NCBI GenBank assembly: GCA_029962745.1
Contig: CM057151.1
Coordinates: 6,134,706 to 6,198,705 of the forward strand
Direction of reading: 5' to 3'
Length of the DNA stretch: 64,000 nt
DNA from: Echinometra lucunter
Lineage: Eukaryota > Echinodermata > Echinoidea > Camarodonta > Echinometridae
Position numbers and translations under genes: made by a program. The notes under the pieces were generated by a model. It was not told the origin of the DNA and searched no databases. It saw only the letters and a program-made list of their open reading frames with translations. Every line of letters starts with the position of its first letter. The stretch's first letter is position 1. Shown one piece after another: positions 24,701-34,051 of this stretch.

Positions 24701-27166
24701 TGGGTGCCGTTGCATAAGACTTGCTATTATAGTAACTTTGCCATCATTGGTAACTTTCATGGAATACTGGATTTTGATTGGCTGTTGAGCAACATTACCA
24801 TGGTAGTTACCATTGATGGCAAACTTTGCCATCATTGGTAACTTTCATGGAATACTGGATTTTGATTGGCTGTTGAGCAACATTACCATGGTAGTTACCA
24901 TTGATGGCAAAGTTACTATAATAGCAAGTGTTTATGCAACGGCGCCCTGATATGCAGTTGTATTGCAATTGTTCAAGTGCTGCGATCAGAATGATTAATT
25001 CCATTCCATTCTCTTTTTGTCTTTAGGACAGGTCCAGCACTCCAGGTCACCATGGCGGCTGTCATTCATTCCAGAGCTCTTTTGGGGAGTTGTGAATTTT
25101 GTTGTACTCTTGTAAGTCTCTCCTTTTCTTCATTTTAGATGCTTTAAATAATCTATACTTTGCCTTGATAACCAACATAGTTGTAACTTTAGACTAAAGT
25201 AGTGTGCATGCTCCACACTTAATGTAGAGATGTAACAGGGCCAACAACTAATTACTAGTACATGTATTAGAAAAGTATTGAAATATAAACGACAACTTAG
25301 ATACAGGGTATCAGAAAATCCAAGTGGTCTAAAGAATCTGATTGAACTGCTAAATGTGTTTTCTGTTGCTTTCAAATCATACCAGGATATATTTAGTATT
25401 GATTGAATGATCAATTTTCATATAGCAGAAGTGTGTATTTCTCTATAAATTGAAATGCTGTTATTTTTCTTTCTCCTTTTTTGCTTGTAGTTTCAGAACA
25501 ATGTTTTCGGTAAGTGTGTTCTATTAATGATATTGTATGTAGCTATATATTTCTTGCCTGCATAACACATTTATAAAGATTTTGTGGTGAATTATTCATT
25601 CATGTTGGATCTGAATAGGTTCTGAAATGGTCCCTGTATTTTCTTTTTGTGGTTTATTGATTATTTTTTCTTGTTTGTTTTGTTTAATACCTTTAGGTGC
25701 ATAGATTATCAAATAAGAAATGACCAAGTCTGTTATCTTTAAAGTTGTATTGTTTCTGATTTTCTGAATTGAAATGCTTCTTGTAAGAAAAGATCTTCCT
25801 TAACATTCCCACAGGTTACCTGATTTTATTTCAATGTCACTTTGCAGCCTGAATTAACAAGTAGAGGCTCTGGATACTCATCAGATTACAGACAAGGCCT
25901 GACAGGCAACGGGAGAGGGTGAGTCTTTCATTCAATGTATTATTTATCCCCAGTGTTGGCAAATGGCACATTTTGAAAAAAGGGGTGATGAGTATATCGA
26001 ATTGCATTCTAAATTTTATGTCCACATCCTAGGCTTAATGATAGTCCATTCCACTGACTGCATGAACCATGTGCTTCCTCTATTAAAGCTGTAGGTAATG
26101 TGGGAATTTTGAGAGTCAATAGTTTAATAATGAAGATTCGCCCGTCCAAGATGACCACCAACAAGCATTTAGCATTGAAGTACTCATCATGTATTGAATT
26201 GGCCAATATGTGGCAAGGATTAAAAAGGAATGAATAAACAGGCACTATGAACATGATGGGCAAAGAAAGCGGACAAAATAAACAACCCCATCATTCTACC
26301 CTTCACAATGGTTCTGGTAGTCAAAAGAACATCCCTTCACTGCTATTGTCTAAAATATGTGGAACAGGTGTTACATGCATATTCACCTGGAACTACAGGA
26401 TTAAACATAATAGCAGTAAAGGGATGTTCTTTTGACTACCAGAACTATTGTGAAGGGTAGAATGAGAGGTTGTTTATTTTGTCCACTTTCTTTGTCCACC
26501 ATGTTCATAGTGAGGTGTATTCATAGATTTATATCTTTGTTTTGTTTTAGAAGCACAAAGAAGGAGAATTCAACTGAATAAGAGTGAACCTGAAATGGTC
26601 TTATATTGATCCATTATTTCCATGTGTATTGAATTAGCCTATTTGTTCATGTACTTTTATTTGTGGAATGAAGCTGTGGTAATTAGCTCCTTGTCACACT
26701 GATGTGTTAATCTCAATTATTGCAGACCTGGTGGACCTCCTCCACCACCCAGGAGAAGAATGGGAGGATTTGGAGGCAGGAGATCAGGACCGGCTCCACC
26801 ACCTGCTGCAGGAGGTGGATGAGGAAGGTGAGTAGAGGCAATACCGTAACGTAGAAGATATCAGTACTCCATGGCAACTGATTTGATCAAGTGACAGGAA
26901 TTCATGTCACAGAAAACAAAACCATACAGAAAAGGCTGCATGCTCAGGGGTCAACCCTTTGTTTGTTTTGAACAGTTTGGTTTTGTAGATTCCATTAATG
27001 AGTTTTCTATTGGGGGGGGGGGGGGGGAGGGAACATGTCCTAGCAAGTTAGTTGACCTGTCCATACATTTATCAGAACCAAAAGGATAAAGTCATTGAAA
27101 GACCAATGTATAATACATCTATTCATGATATACATGTACTCTCTTTTTGTTTTTCATCGCAGGTAA
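21703..27166 (+). CDS. SELENOK: SELENOK, selenoprotein K, 6 coding exons, TGA = selenocysteine
   Basis: ER-membrane selenoprotein; in vertebrates it supports ZDHHC6-dependent palmitoylation and ER-associated degradation. Coding exons are 21703-21724, 25027-25111, 25491-25509, 25848-25918, 26726-26827 and 27163-27166, totalling 303 nt for 100 aa. The order is an N-terminal MPYLSQSGQV segment, SPWRLS, one membrane helix (about residues 22-42, FIPELFWGVVNFVVLFF), a Gly/Ser/Tyr stretch, and a Pro/Gly/Arg-rich cytosolic tail. The tail ends AAGGG-U-G-R, with U98 encoded by TGA at 26820-26822. The stop TAA is completed only after the last splice (AG|GTAA). The start was chosen because this 22-nt exon alone gives the conserved MPYxSxxG start in the correct phase. 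A conventional gene finder would stop at the TGA and lose the last three residues including the catalytic selenocysteine. Confidence 0.95.
22690..23050 (-). pseudogene. Degenerate LINE reverse-transcriptase fragment (CR1/L2-like)
   Basis: Minus-strand frames, broken by frameshifts and stops, give in order YRPIANLQFL, SRIQVRLL, SEHNIHADWQSGYR and EEALLLLLDYSAAF. These resemble the start of the reverse-transcriptase domain of CR1/L2-group LINEs (YRPISNL, WQSAYR, LLLLDLSAAF with the catalytic Asp). The fragment is truncated at both ends and sits in SELENOK intron 1. Confidence 0.7.
23062..23940. repeat. Tandem repeat units with AGGTCAAAGGTCA motifs
   Basis: At least three diverged units share GGTATGAACTT(C/T)AAA, CTAGTATGTATCACCA and GTAGGTCAAAGG. 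The first is interrupted by the TTAA-flanked element 23147-23606. Related AGGTCA repeats continue to about 24120. Confidence 0.6.
23147..23606. mobile_element. TTAA-flanked dispersed repeat with GGGTACCC ends
   Basis: A 460-bp repeat beginning TTAAAGGGGGTACCCAATG and ending CACTTTAA, inserted in the tandem repeat above. An inverted copy occupies about 43990-44504 in an IARS1 intron. Shared landmarks are GTTTCCTTGGCAAC (inverted), TCTAGCGCGCAGCACAA and ACTTTGACGTCATACCTCA. Confidence 0.65.
24702..24947. mobile_element. MITE with GGGYGCCGTTGCATAA ends and an internal 88-bp duplication
   Basis: Inverted ends of about 45 bp: GGGTGCCGTTGCATAA on the left and the inverse of GGGCGCCGTTGCATAA on the right. 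The interior contains two adjacent 88-bp units (24736-24823 and 24824-24911) that are identical. No transposase; the target duplication is not clear. It lies in SELENOK intron 1. Confidence 0.75.
26243..26512. mobile_element. CACTA-type foldback MITE, copy 1
   Basis: A 270-bp element starting CACTATGAACATGATGG and ending CCACCATGTTCATAGTG, with inverted arms of roughly 100 bp. It is flanked by the 3-bp repeat AGG. A CACTA start with a 3-bp target duplication is the hallmark of CACTA/EnSpm transposons. A second copy is at 51067-51334. It sits in SELENOK intron 4. Confidence 0.85.
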
Positions 27167-27469
27167 ATGCCTCCTCCTTGTGCCACCTGCAAGGAGTAGG
27201 CCATAGGACACCCCAGAAATATCAACAAACACGAACTTCATATAGGAGATAAAGAGTCTTCCATTCCTCCTCAAAGAGGACTGACGTTTGCTTTTGTCAT
27301 CTTTTGTTTTTCTTAGAATCATTACCATATTATCTTGTCCAAGCTTACCATTGTATACTAGTACTTTGCTGTAATCCTCCCCTTAGATGTATAAGGTGCT
27401 CTACCTAAAACTCAGGATGAAAAGCTCAATCTTGGCATTGTCTGGTTTCATTTCATTCATTTGGCAAGA

Positions 27470-27528
27470 ATTGCAAGTTTCTGTGAGTTCCAAACTAAAA
27501 GCTGTCTGGAGTGATGACTGATATGTGC
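27470..27528 (+). promoter_or_regulatory. Candidate SECIS element A for SELENOK
   Basis: A hairpin with GTGA at 27483-27486 opposite TGAT at 27512-27515 gives the non-Watson-Crick quartet (UGAG/UGAU). The helix TTCCAAAC pairs with GTCTGGAG (7 of 8), and the apical loop TAAAAGCT has the required adenines. It is about 317 nt past the stop codon. The helix is short and the lower stem weak, so this is tentative. Confidence 0.4.
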
Positions 27529-27969
27529 TAATGCCATAAATATTTTTGAACTTTTGATCATGAAAGTAAATAGACAACATGGTATTTTTGTATTCAAACA
27601 TTTTGAGTCTAAAGTGGTCATACAATAGGCATAATACCTAAATCAGCTCAGAACTACATGTGTGTTCTTAGAAATGAGTTGTCTTGCTATTGAATGAGTG
27701 TAGTGATAATATTTATGGTTCAGAAGGCTAAGATTAGGATTTTCTGAGGTATGCTTTCAGTCAGAGTACACACAGATGCTGTGAAGTGCAATAATAATCT
27801 TATATTTGAGATGTTAGATCTTCTCTACTGATAGCTAGAATAAATATTTTGTATTTCATTTTTAAAGATCCAGCTTGAGTTTTCAAGGCACTTGCTGAAT
27901 ATGTGCTTTATCTATGAGTAATTTTATTTGTTGATATTTCTGAGTGGTCCATCCATCATTGTTGTTGAT

Positions 27970-28030
27970 GTATCTGATAATGATGTCTTGCTAGTAAACT
28001 CAAAAACATGAGGCTGGCTTGATTGATGAG
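27970..28030 (+). promoter_or_regulatory. Candidate SECIS element B for SELENOK
   Basis: ATGA at 27980-27983, then 12 nt, then AAA, a small CTC/GAG mini-stem, and TTGAT at 28019-28023. The spacing fits a form-2 SECIS (AA in an internal loop, additional apical stem), but helix II has mismatches and several G-U pairs. Alternative to candidate A. Confidence 0.3.
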
Positions 28031-28055
28031 AAACTGAAGATGCATATATGTATGT

Positions 28056-28098
28056 TACAATATTCTCTTCAAAAGTAACTTTTGAAGAGAATATTGTA
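28056..28098. repeat. Perfect 21-bp inverted repeat with 1-nt centre
   Basis: Two 21-nt arms (left containing ATATTCTCTTCAAAAG) are exact reverse complements separated by one A. It would form a hairpin in RNA and a cruciform in DNA, within the SELENOK downstream region. Confidence 0.85.
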
Positions 28099-28934
28099 TA
28101 TATTTTTCTGTATTATTTTGAGAATAACCAGAGCGCCAAAATTTCATAAGTTTTATTATATTTAGAAAGTATTAGTAGTTTCTGGTATATCTCAGTTTGA
28201 TAGTCATTGAAGAAATTACTATTATATATTTCAATTTTCTGTCATTCTCCAAAATACCAGATAATTTATCTTCATGAACTTAAAAATAGTGACATCATCA
28301 GTTCATTCCTGGGATATTTATACCTGTAATGACGGACATGATATGAAAAAAAAAACAAAGAGAATATGTTTTCTTGTACTAGTTGAAGTGTTTCAGCAGA
28401 GTTATATTTACATGTATTTTTCTTCTCCTTATTTTCCCCTATAAACAGTTGTATGTTGGATATACTTTCAACTTGCATTGAAATGAATTTGCATTCATTG
28501 AATGCCTTATTTTTATATATAATGCTGATGAAATGTCATGATTATTTAATCATAAACTATTTTTTTCATTCATTGTCTACCTACTCTGTATAAATATTGG
28601 TTGCCAGAAAAGTAACATGTTCTTTGTATTTGTAATGCAAGTCTTATCTTACAATTAATTTTTAAAAGCCATTTTTATTTCATTGTTTTCCACATGCCCA
28701 TGATATCAGTATGTGTATATTTTTTCATCAGACTTTGATTAGGTACATGTACAAGTCAGACTGTAAATAAGGAAATCATACGAACATCAAAGTACGTGCA
28801 CTTATGCCAATTTTTATCGTTATATCTTGGCATTTTCATTCTTTGCTTTGCAGCTCATGAATTTTGCCTGTTTCCTTCTTTCTTCTCACCTTGCACTATC
28901 TCTTTCTGATTTATAGTTGATAGATTTAATAATA

Positions 28935-29108
28935 CAGTGGAACCTTTTTATAAAGAACACTGTTACAACAAACTCTCATTATAGCAAGGTAATTTTGCCG
29001 GTCCCACTTCTCTATATTTTGTTGAGTTTTTTTAGCACCGATATAACATTTCGATATAAAGAGGTAATTCCTTGGTATGCAGGAGTTTGTTATAACGAGG
29101 TTTGCCTG
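28935..29108. mobile_element. pogo/Tigger-like MITE
   Basis: Inverted ends CAGTGGAACC and GGTTTGCCTG, with TA on both sides (28933-28934 and 29109-29110). Interior repeats of TTATAACGA/TATAAAGA type are typical of TA-targeting Tc1/mariner-pogo relatives. No coding capacity. Confidence 0.65.
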
Positions 29109-29110
29109 TA

Positions 29111-31144
29111 CTATCTAATTGTATCTTTATGTTGTACATACATGTGTATATTAAAAAGAAGGTTTTCATTCTGTAACTTATTTCTTGGTAATAGATTTGA
29201 TTTCATTTCAATCAACATGTGTCCTGTAGTTTTTATTTGTGCATTAATCTGAAAATTAGGCATACTGTACCAACAGTCATATTTCAATGTTTAAAAAAAA
29301 AAAAAAAAAAAAAAACCATTGAGAATAATGGTTTGAGGAGGTGCTACTAGTAGGATGGTTTTAGCTTGTAGTTGTGTTCCACTCTGATATTAATTCAATA
29401 CAAACAAAATAAAGAACAAAATAGATCAATGAAAGTTTGAGGAAATCTGGAAAGGAAAGGAACAGTATTAAATTGTAAGATTTTAATAAAAAAAATAAAG
29501 GAATGGTAAACTCTGATTTTGAATTTTTAGAAGCTCTTCATTTGTCCTGGGAATTACATATCCTACTTTGTTAGAGATGAGAGAATAAAGCTATTATAAA
29601 GATGGCGTTAAATAGAGTCATGTGGACCCCTTTGAAAACCAACTCCTGTTGAGAGAGAGCAATCATCCCAATTTGAGGAAGTAAATAAGATGGGTCAAGT
29701 ACCTATAGGTTACAGGTTTGAAAACTGAAGATTCCAGAAATAAGATATGAAAATGGATAAAATATGAAGTTTCTAGTAAACAACAATGGAAGGTTGGCTC
29801 ACAAAGTTTATCACATAGGTATTGTTTTGCATCATGAATTAAACATTTGATTACTGTCATTTTATCTTTATTAAATTCATGACATTTATATTTTTCTTAA
29901 CATTATTTCAGCCAAATTTGCTATTTTTAACTTCCTTCAAGTCAATTAGCTTGACAAAATACTATTGTGTTAGAACTCGTAAGCATTAGAGCAAAGAGGT
30001 TATGGAGCATTTCTCAAGACTGGCTCTTATCCATTTACATGTTGAGGGTATTTGGAAGTGGTTTGCAACTGTAGTGAAGCACTTGGGCATGGCAATGACA
30101 GTGATGTGAGAGAATATGAATTAAGTTGAAAACAGTAAAAAATTAGAATGAATTGTTTGCAGCTTGGGTTTGCAGATAAACCATTATTCTTGGATGAAAA
30201 CAATAACAACTGGGACGTGCACATTATCAAATCATAAATTCGAGCTATGTATTTCCTTAGCTATTAATATCCACCATACCCTTTCCAAAGTTTACCTCAC
30301 AGATCAGAAAGGGGAAATGAATCCGGGAAATAAGTAATCTATATGGTACATGTGTTTGCTATGCACGATACATCATTTGAAATCGGACAGATGTTTGAAT
30401 TAATGATATAGACACGTTTTTCAAATCAAGATTTATAACTTCATACCTGTACAAAAATATATGACCTACTATTTATTTTATGAAAAATGTAAGTAAGTTA
30501 CAAAAAAAAAAAAACTTTGGTTACACTTTGAAGCTACCATAGATTTAAAGCACCAAACTGAAGTTATAAGATATGTTCAGTGAAAGATGATGAAATCAAT
30601 GGTAAATAACAAAATGATTAAAAAAAAAAACAACATTTGATGTAAATGTGAAAAATTGCAACACATACTATCAAACTTCTCAGTGAGGTGGAGTTTAGAT
30701 ATAATTCAATAAAACAGCAATCTGCACCATTCCACAGATTTCCAGCTATTCTGATTTGGTCTCTTACTTCACTTGTAATACAGGCACACGTGTGAACGGT
30801 ACGAGTGTTTCGTCTGTTGATCACCGGCCCGAATACCGGTACTTTGATTCTAAAAGTAAGCTGTTTTTACTCAAATATTTTTTGGGATGATTGCAGATAA
30901 TGTTTCTATATTTTTTGGTGAAAGTTTATCTTTGTTTCATTCATTTGAAATGTGATTTGACCGATAAAGATACAGGGGAAACGCGCATTGCATAGCTCAG
31001 CCTCATTCGTGCATATACGGCACAGGCATGACAGGCAGCGCGCGATCAGTCATGCTACAAATTACAATATAGTCAATACGGTACCGGAATGTAGCCTTTG
31101 TCGTGGTTTCGTCGGATTGGGATGGGCGCGGCGCGGCCCTGGTA
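29111..31144. other. Intergenic, no gene recognised
   Basis: A/T-rich sequence with an A run at 29292-29315 and several short A runs. No exon, RNA gene or bounded transposon identified. Confidence 0.5.
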
Positions 31145-31474
31145 TAGGTTCGCTTACGGAAGCTATTCGTGTTTTTATTCTGATATTTCACAAATATTTT
31201 GTAAGTTCTGCAATTTGCCCCTGTGGAATGTGTGGACATGTTGGAGACCCATGATGTAGACTAAACAAAGAAATATTATGCCTCCAAATCACACTTTCTC
31301 ATGCCCGGTTAGCCCTTCAAACTACCTTCGAAGTTCGCCAGTGGACCAGTTAGATCTTAACTGTGATATTAACTAGATGTACATGTTAAACTTTATTTTT
31401 CAAACTCAAAATATTGACTTTTGATTGATACGAGACCCAGCTTTCTTGGCGATTTTGCCGCGTGATTAATTTCC

Positions 31475-31510
<36 letters not shown>

Positions 31511-32808
31511 TCGACCCCAAAAGTGGTAGGTAGATTTAGATCTATAGCTATAGGAGCTATTTGTGATTTTATTCTGATATTACACGAATAGCCATTGGCT
31601 GCCATAGGCCCCTGTGTAGTCCGATATCAACATAAAATATTATGCCTCCAAATCACACTTTCTCATGCCTGGTTAGCCCTGCAAACTACCTTCCAAGTTC
31701 GCCAGTGGACCAGTAGATCTAACTATATCAGAACTTAAATTTTTCAAACTCGAAATATCAACTTTTGATTGATACGAGATTCTACCTTCTTGGCAATTTC
31801 GCCGCTTGATTAATTTCCACTTCAATAGCGTGACCTTCGACATCGTGAGTTCACCTAGACCCGCTGGTCTCGGCCACAGGCACTAGGCGAAGAGCGGCAT
31901 GCAGCGTTGCACTCTTGCACGTAAACCGATATACGTGCGAGAGTGCAACGCTGTATGCCATTCTGCGCCTAGCACCTGTGGCCGAGACCAGTGGGTGTAG
32001 GTGAACTCTCGATGTCGTATGTCGCGCTATGAAATCGAAATTAATCAAGCGGCGAAATCGCCAAGAAGGTAGGATCTCGTATCAATAAAAAGTTGATATT
32101 TCGAGTTTGAAAAATATATTTTAGGTTCTGATATCACAGTTAGATCTACTGGTCCACTGGCGAACTTGGAAGGTAGTTTGCAGGGCTAACCGGGCATGAG
32201 AAAGTGTGATTTGGAGGCATGATATTTTATGTCGACATCAGACTACACAGGGGCCTATGGCAGCCAACTATAGCTATTCGTGTAATATCGGAATAAAATC
32301 ATGAATAGCTCCTATAGCTAGGTAGGTATGTGCCGCGGGCGAGGAAAACACGGGGGCTTTGAAACGGGCTTATTGTGAAAAGGAGGGTCTTCGGAACGGG
32401 CTTCGGAATGACAAATGTTTGTGAAAACGGGTCTTTAGAACGGTTCGCCTGCGTGTGAGTGCGTATGTATCCCTATGGAATGGGCATGCGTGCATGCAGC
32501 TACTAGCCTGGTGGCACAGGCGCCGGGTGCGCTCGCGCAGAGCTGATGGTCAGACAGTGCTGGATGGCCAAAGTGTGAGACGGTGCGGACCGCTTTTCAC
32601 CAAAAATGAAGCTCATTAAACGGAGCAATGCGGCCAGAATGGCGAAACAAAAAACATGCTATGCTTTGGAACAGATTTCTTTCTTCTTTTTTCTCAATTA
32701 CAAGAAAATGCTATGCTTTGGAATGGAAATTGAGGTCTGAAAAAGGGGGTCATCAAAGCAGCACATCCCCGTACCACCAATATATGTGAGTGCCCCCCCC
32801 CCCCCGGG
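31475..32808. mobile_element. 1334-bp insertion with CCCGGGG..GCACTC ends
   Basis: Flanked on both sides by TAATTTCC (31467-31474 and 32809-32816), an 8-bp target duplication. Ends are CCGGGG plus a long G run then GCACTCG, and GAGTGC then a C run and GGG. An intact foldback copy lies inside it. The right part is G-rich with GAACGGGC and TTCGGAA(C/T) repeats. Probably a hAT-like non-autonomous element. Confidence 0.7.
31547..32318. mobile_element. Intact 772-bp foldback element
   Basis: Arms of about 380 bp run from GCTATAGGAGC to its inverse GCTCCTATAGC with a centre near 31932. Arm landmarks are CACACTTTCTCATGCC, TTCGCCAGTGGACCAG and CGCCGCTTGATTAATTT. The centre contains GTGCAACGCTG in both orientations. 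No reading frame of note. Confidence 0.8.
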
Positions 32809-33312
32809 TAATTTCCATTTCAATAGCGCGACCTCCGACATCATGAATTCACCTACACCCGTTAGTCTCGGGCAAAGGTGAAGAGCAGCACAGCGTTGCA
32901 CTCTAGCACGTGCTCTGCGTTTGCCGATACATGCGAGAGTGCAACGCTGTACCGCTCTTTGCCTATGGCCGAGACCAGCGGGTGTAGGTGAACTCACGAT
33001 GTCGGAGGTTGCGCACATTGTTTGGGATTGGTCTTTCAGTATGATGTGTCCTTCTGCCATCAACAACAACATGCCTGAAGTATTTAATTTGGAGCATAAA
33101 ATTGTTGTCTACCATGAAAATGCAACTAGACGGGATCATTCAAAGCAAATTTGCTGCCCTTTCAAGGCTCTCAATTGCTCTGAGCTCATGCCAGGAGCTC
33201 AGAAGGGTTTGCCTAGCCCAGAAAGGCTCCTGGAGAGTAAAAAAAATTGCTAACGATATTCTCCACAAAACCTGGCATTTTTTTGTATCTTATATACGTT
33301 TTTCTATCCTGG

Positions 33313-33370
33313 ACTTTCCTGAAGAGGAGGAAAAAGTTTTCAAACTTTGGAAAAAAGTCAGAGATTTTGC
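33313..33370 (+). pseudogene. Partial copy of the IARS1 first coding exon
   Basis: Positions 33314-33354 match IARS1 exon 1 (34080-34120) at 40 of 41 bases. The shared frame reads FPEEEEKV(L/F)KLWK. It continues in an open frame (33102-33500) whose remainder has no recognisable similarity. It lacks the ATG and the downstream splice context of the real exon. Confidence 0.7.
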
Positions 33371-34051
33371 CAGTTTTAAAAACCCCTGGAAAATCACTTT
33401 TCCAGGAGCCAGTGCAACTGAAGAGCTTGTAACTATGGCTAATCTACATTTACAAACTCATCCAGTGCAGGTTTCAAAGCTGAATGACTGTAAGATCTAA
33501 AATATAAGGAAAAACTGTGTAAGAGAGTGGGTAAAACTCACCAATGTTTATGTTAACATGTCTTCCTTTGTAATGCAGATCGATAATGGCGCAGGCGCAT
33601 TTTTATATGAATGATGCAAAATAAAGAATCGATTATCTTGTAGTGCGCTGGCAGCTGTTTTCAGGAAATTTTCTTTGAGCTTTACTATACATTACCATAA
33701 ACTGGGTAACAAAGGATAAGTCGAAGAGAGGATGTAGGGAGGGAAGTTTGTATGATAAAGACGGCAATGTTGATGTATTGGTATTGGGACAATTGTAAAA
33801 AAAGGGTATTTTGAGAATCTTGAGTTTTTGGAAAAAGAAATTCAAATACTGTGTGTTTAAATGTGAGAATACTAGAATAGACTTGAAAATTACTCGGGAT
33901 CTATGCATTTAAATGTGAGAAAAGGCTTGAAAATTACTTAGGAGCTATGTATGTAGGATTATATCTCACTTGTTCTCTCTGTCTGTCTCTCTCTCTCTCT
34001 TTCTCTCACTTACTCTTGCTCACTTAGGTGAAGAGCTACTATCCTGTAGCC

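Larger units (their letters stand above)
27167..28931 (+). other. SELENOK 3' region
   Basis: The presumed 3' UTR, since the mRNA must contain a SECIS element. There is an AATAAA at about 27838 and further AATAAA signals near 29405 and 29584. Two SECIS candidates and a perfect hairpin palindrome lie here. No other gene recognised. Confidence 0.6.
31145..33015. mobile_element. Outer foldback element, split by a 1.33-kb insertion
   Basis: The left arm at 31145-31474 (GAAGCTATTCGTG onward to GATTAATTTCC) and the palindromic core at 32809-33015 (AATTTCCATTTCAATAGCG onward) match the corresponding parts of the intact foldback at 31547-32318. They are separated by the insertion 31475-32808. The core folds around GTGCAACGCTGT and its inverse. 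No right arm is left after 33015. Confidence 0.7.

Noticed and set aside
33102..33500. 133-codon open frame as a separate gene or IARS1 exon
   Set aside because: Only the short [13 protein letters not shown] part resembles a protein; the rest has no domain. The true start exon at 34052 has the matching ATG and donor.
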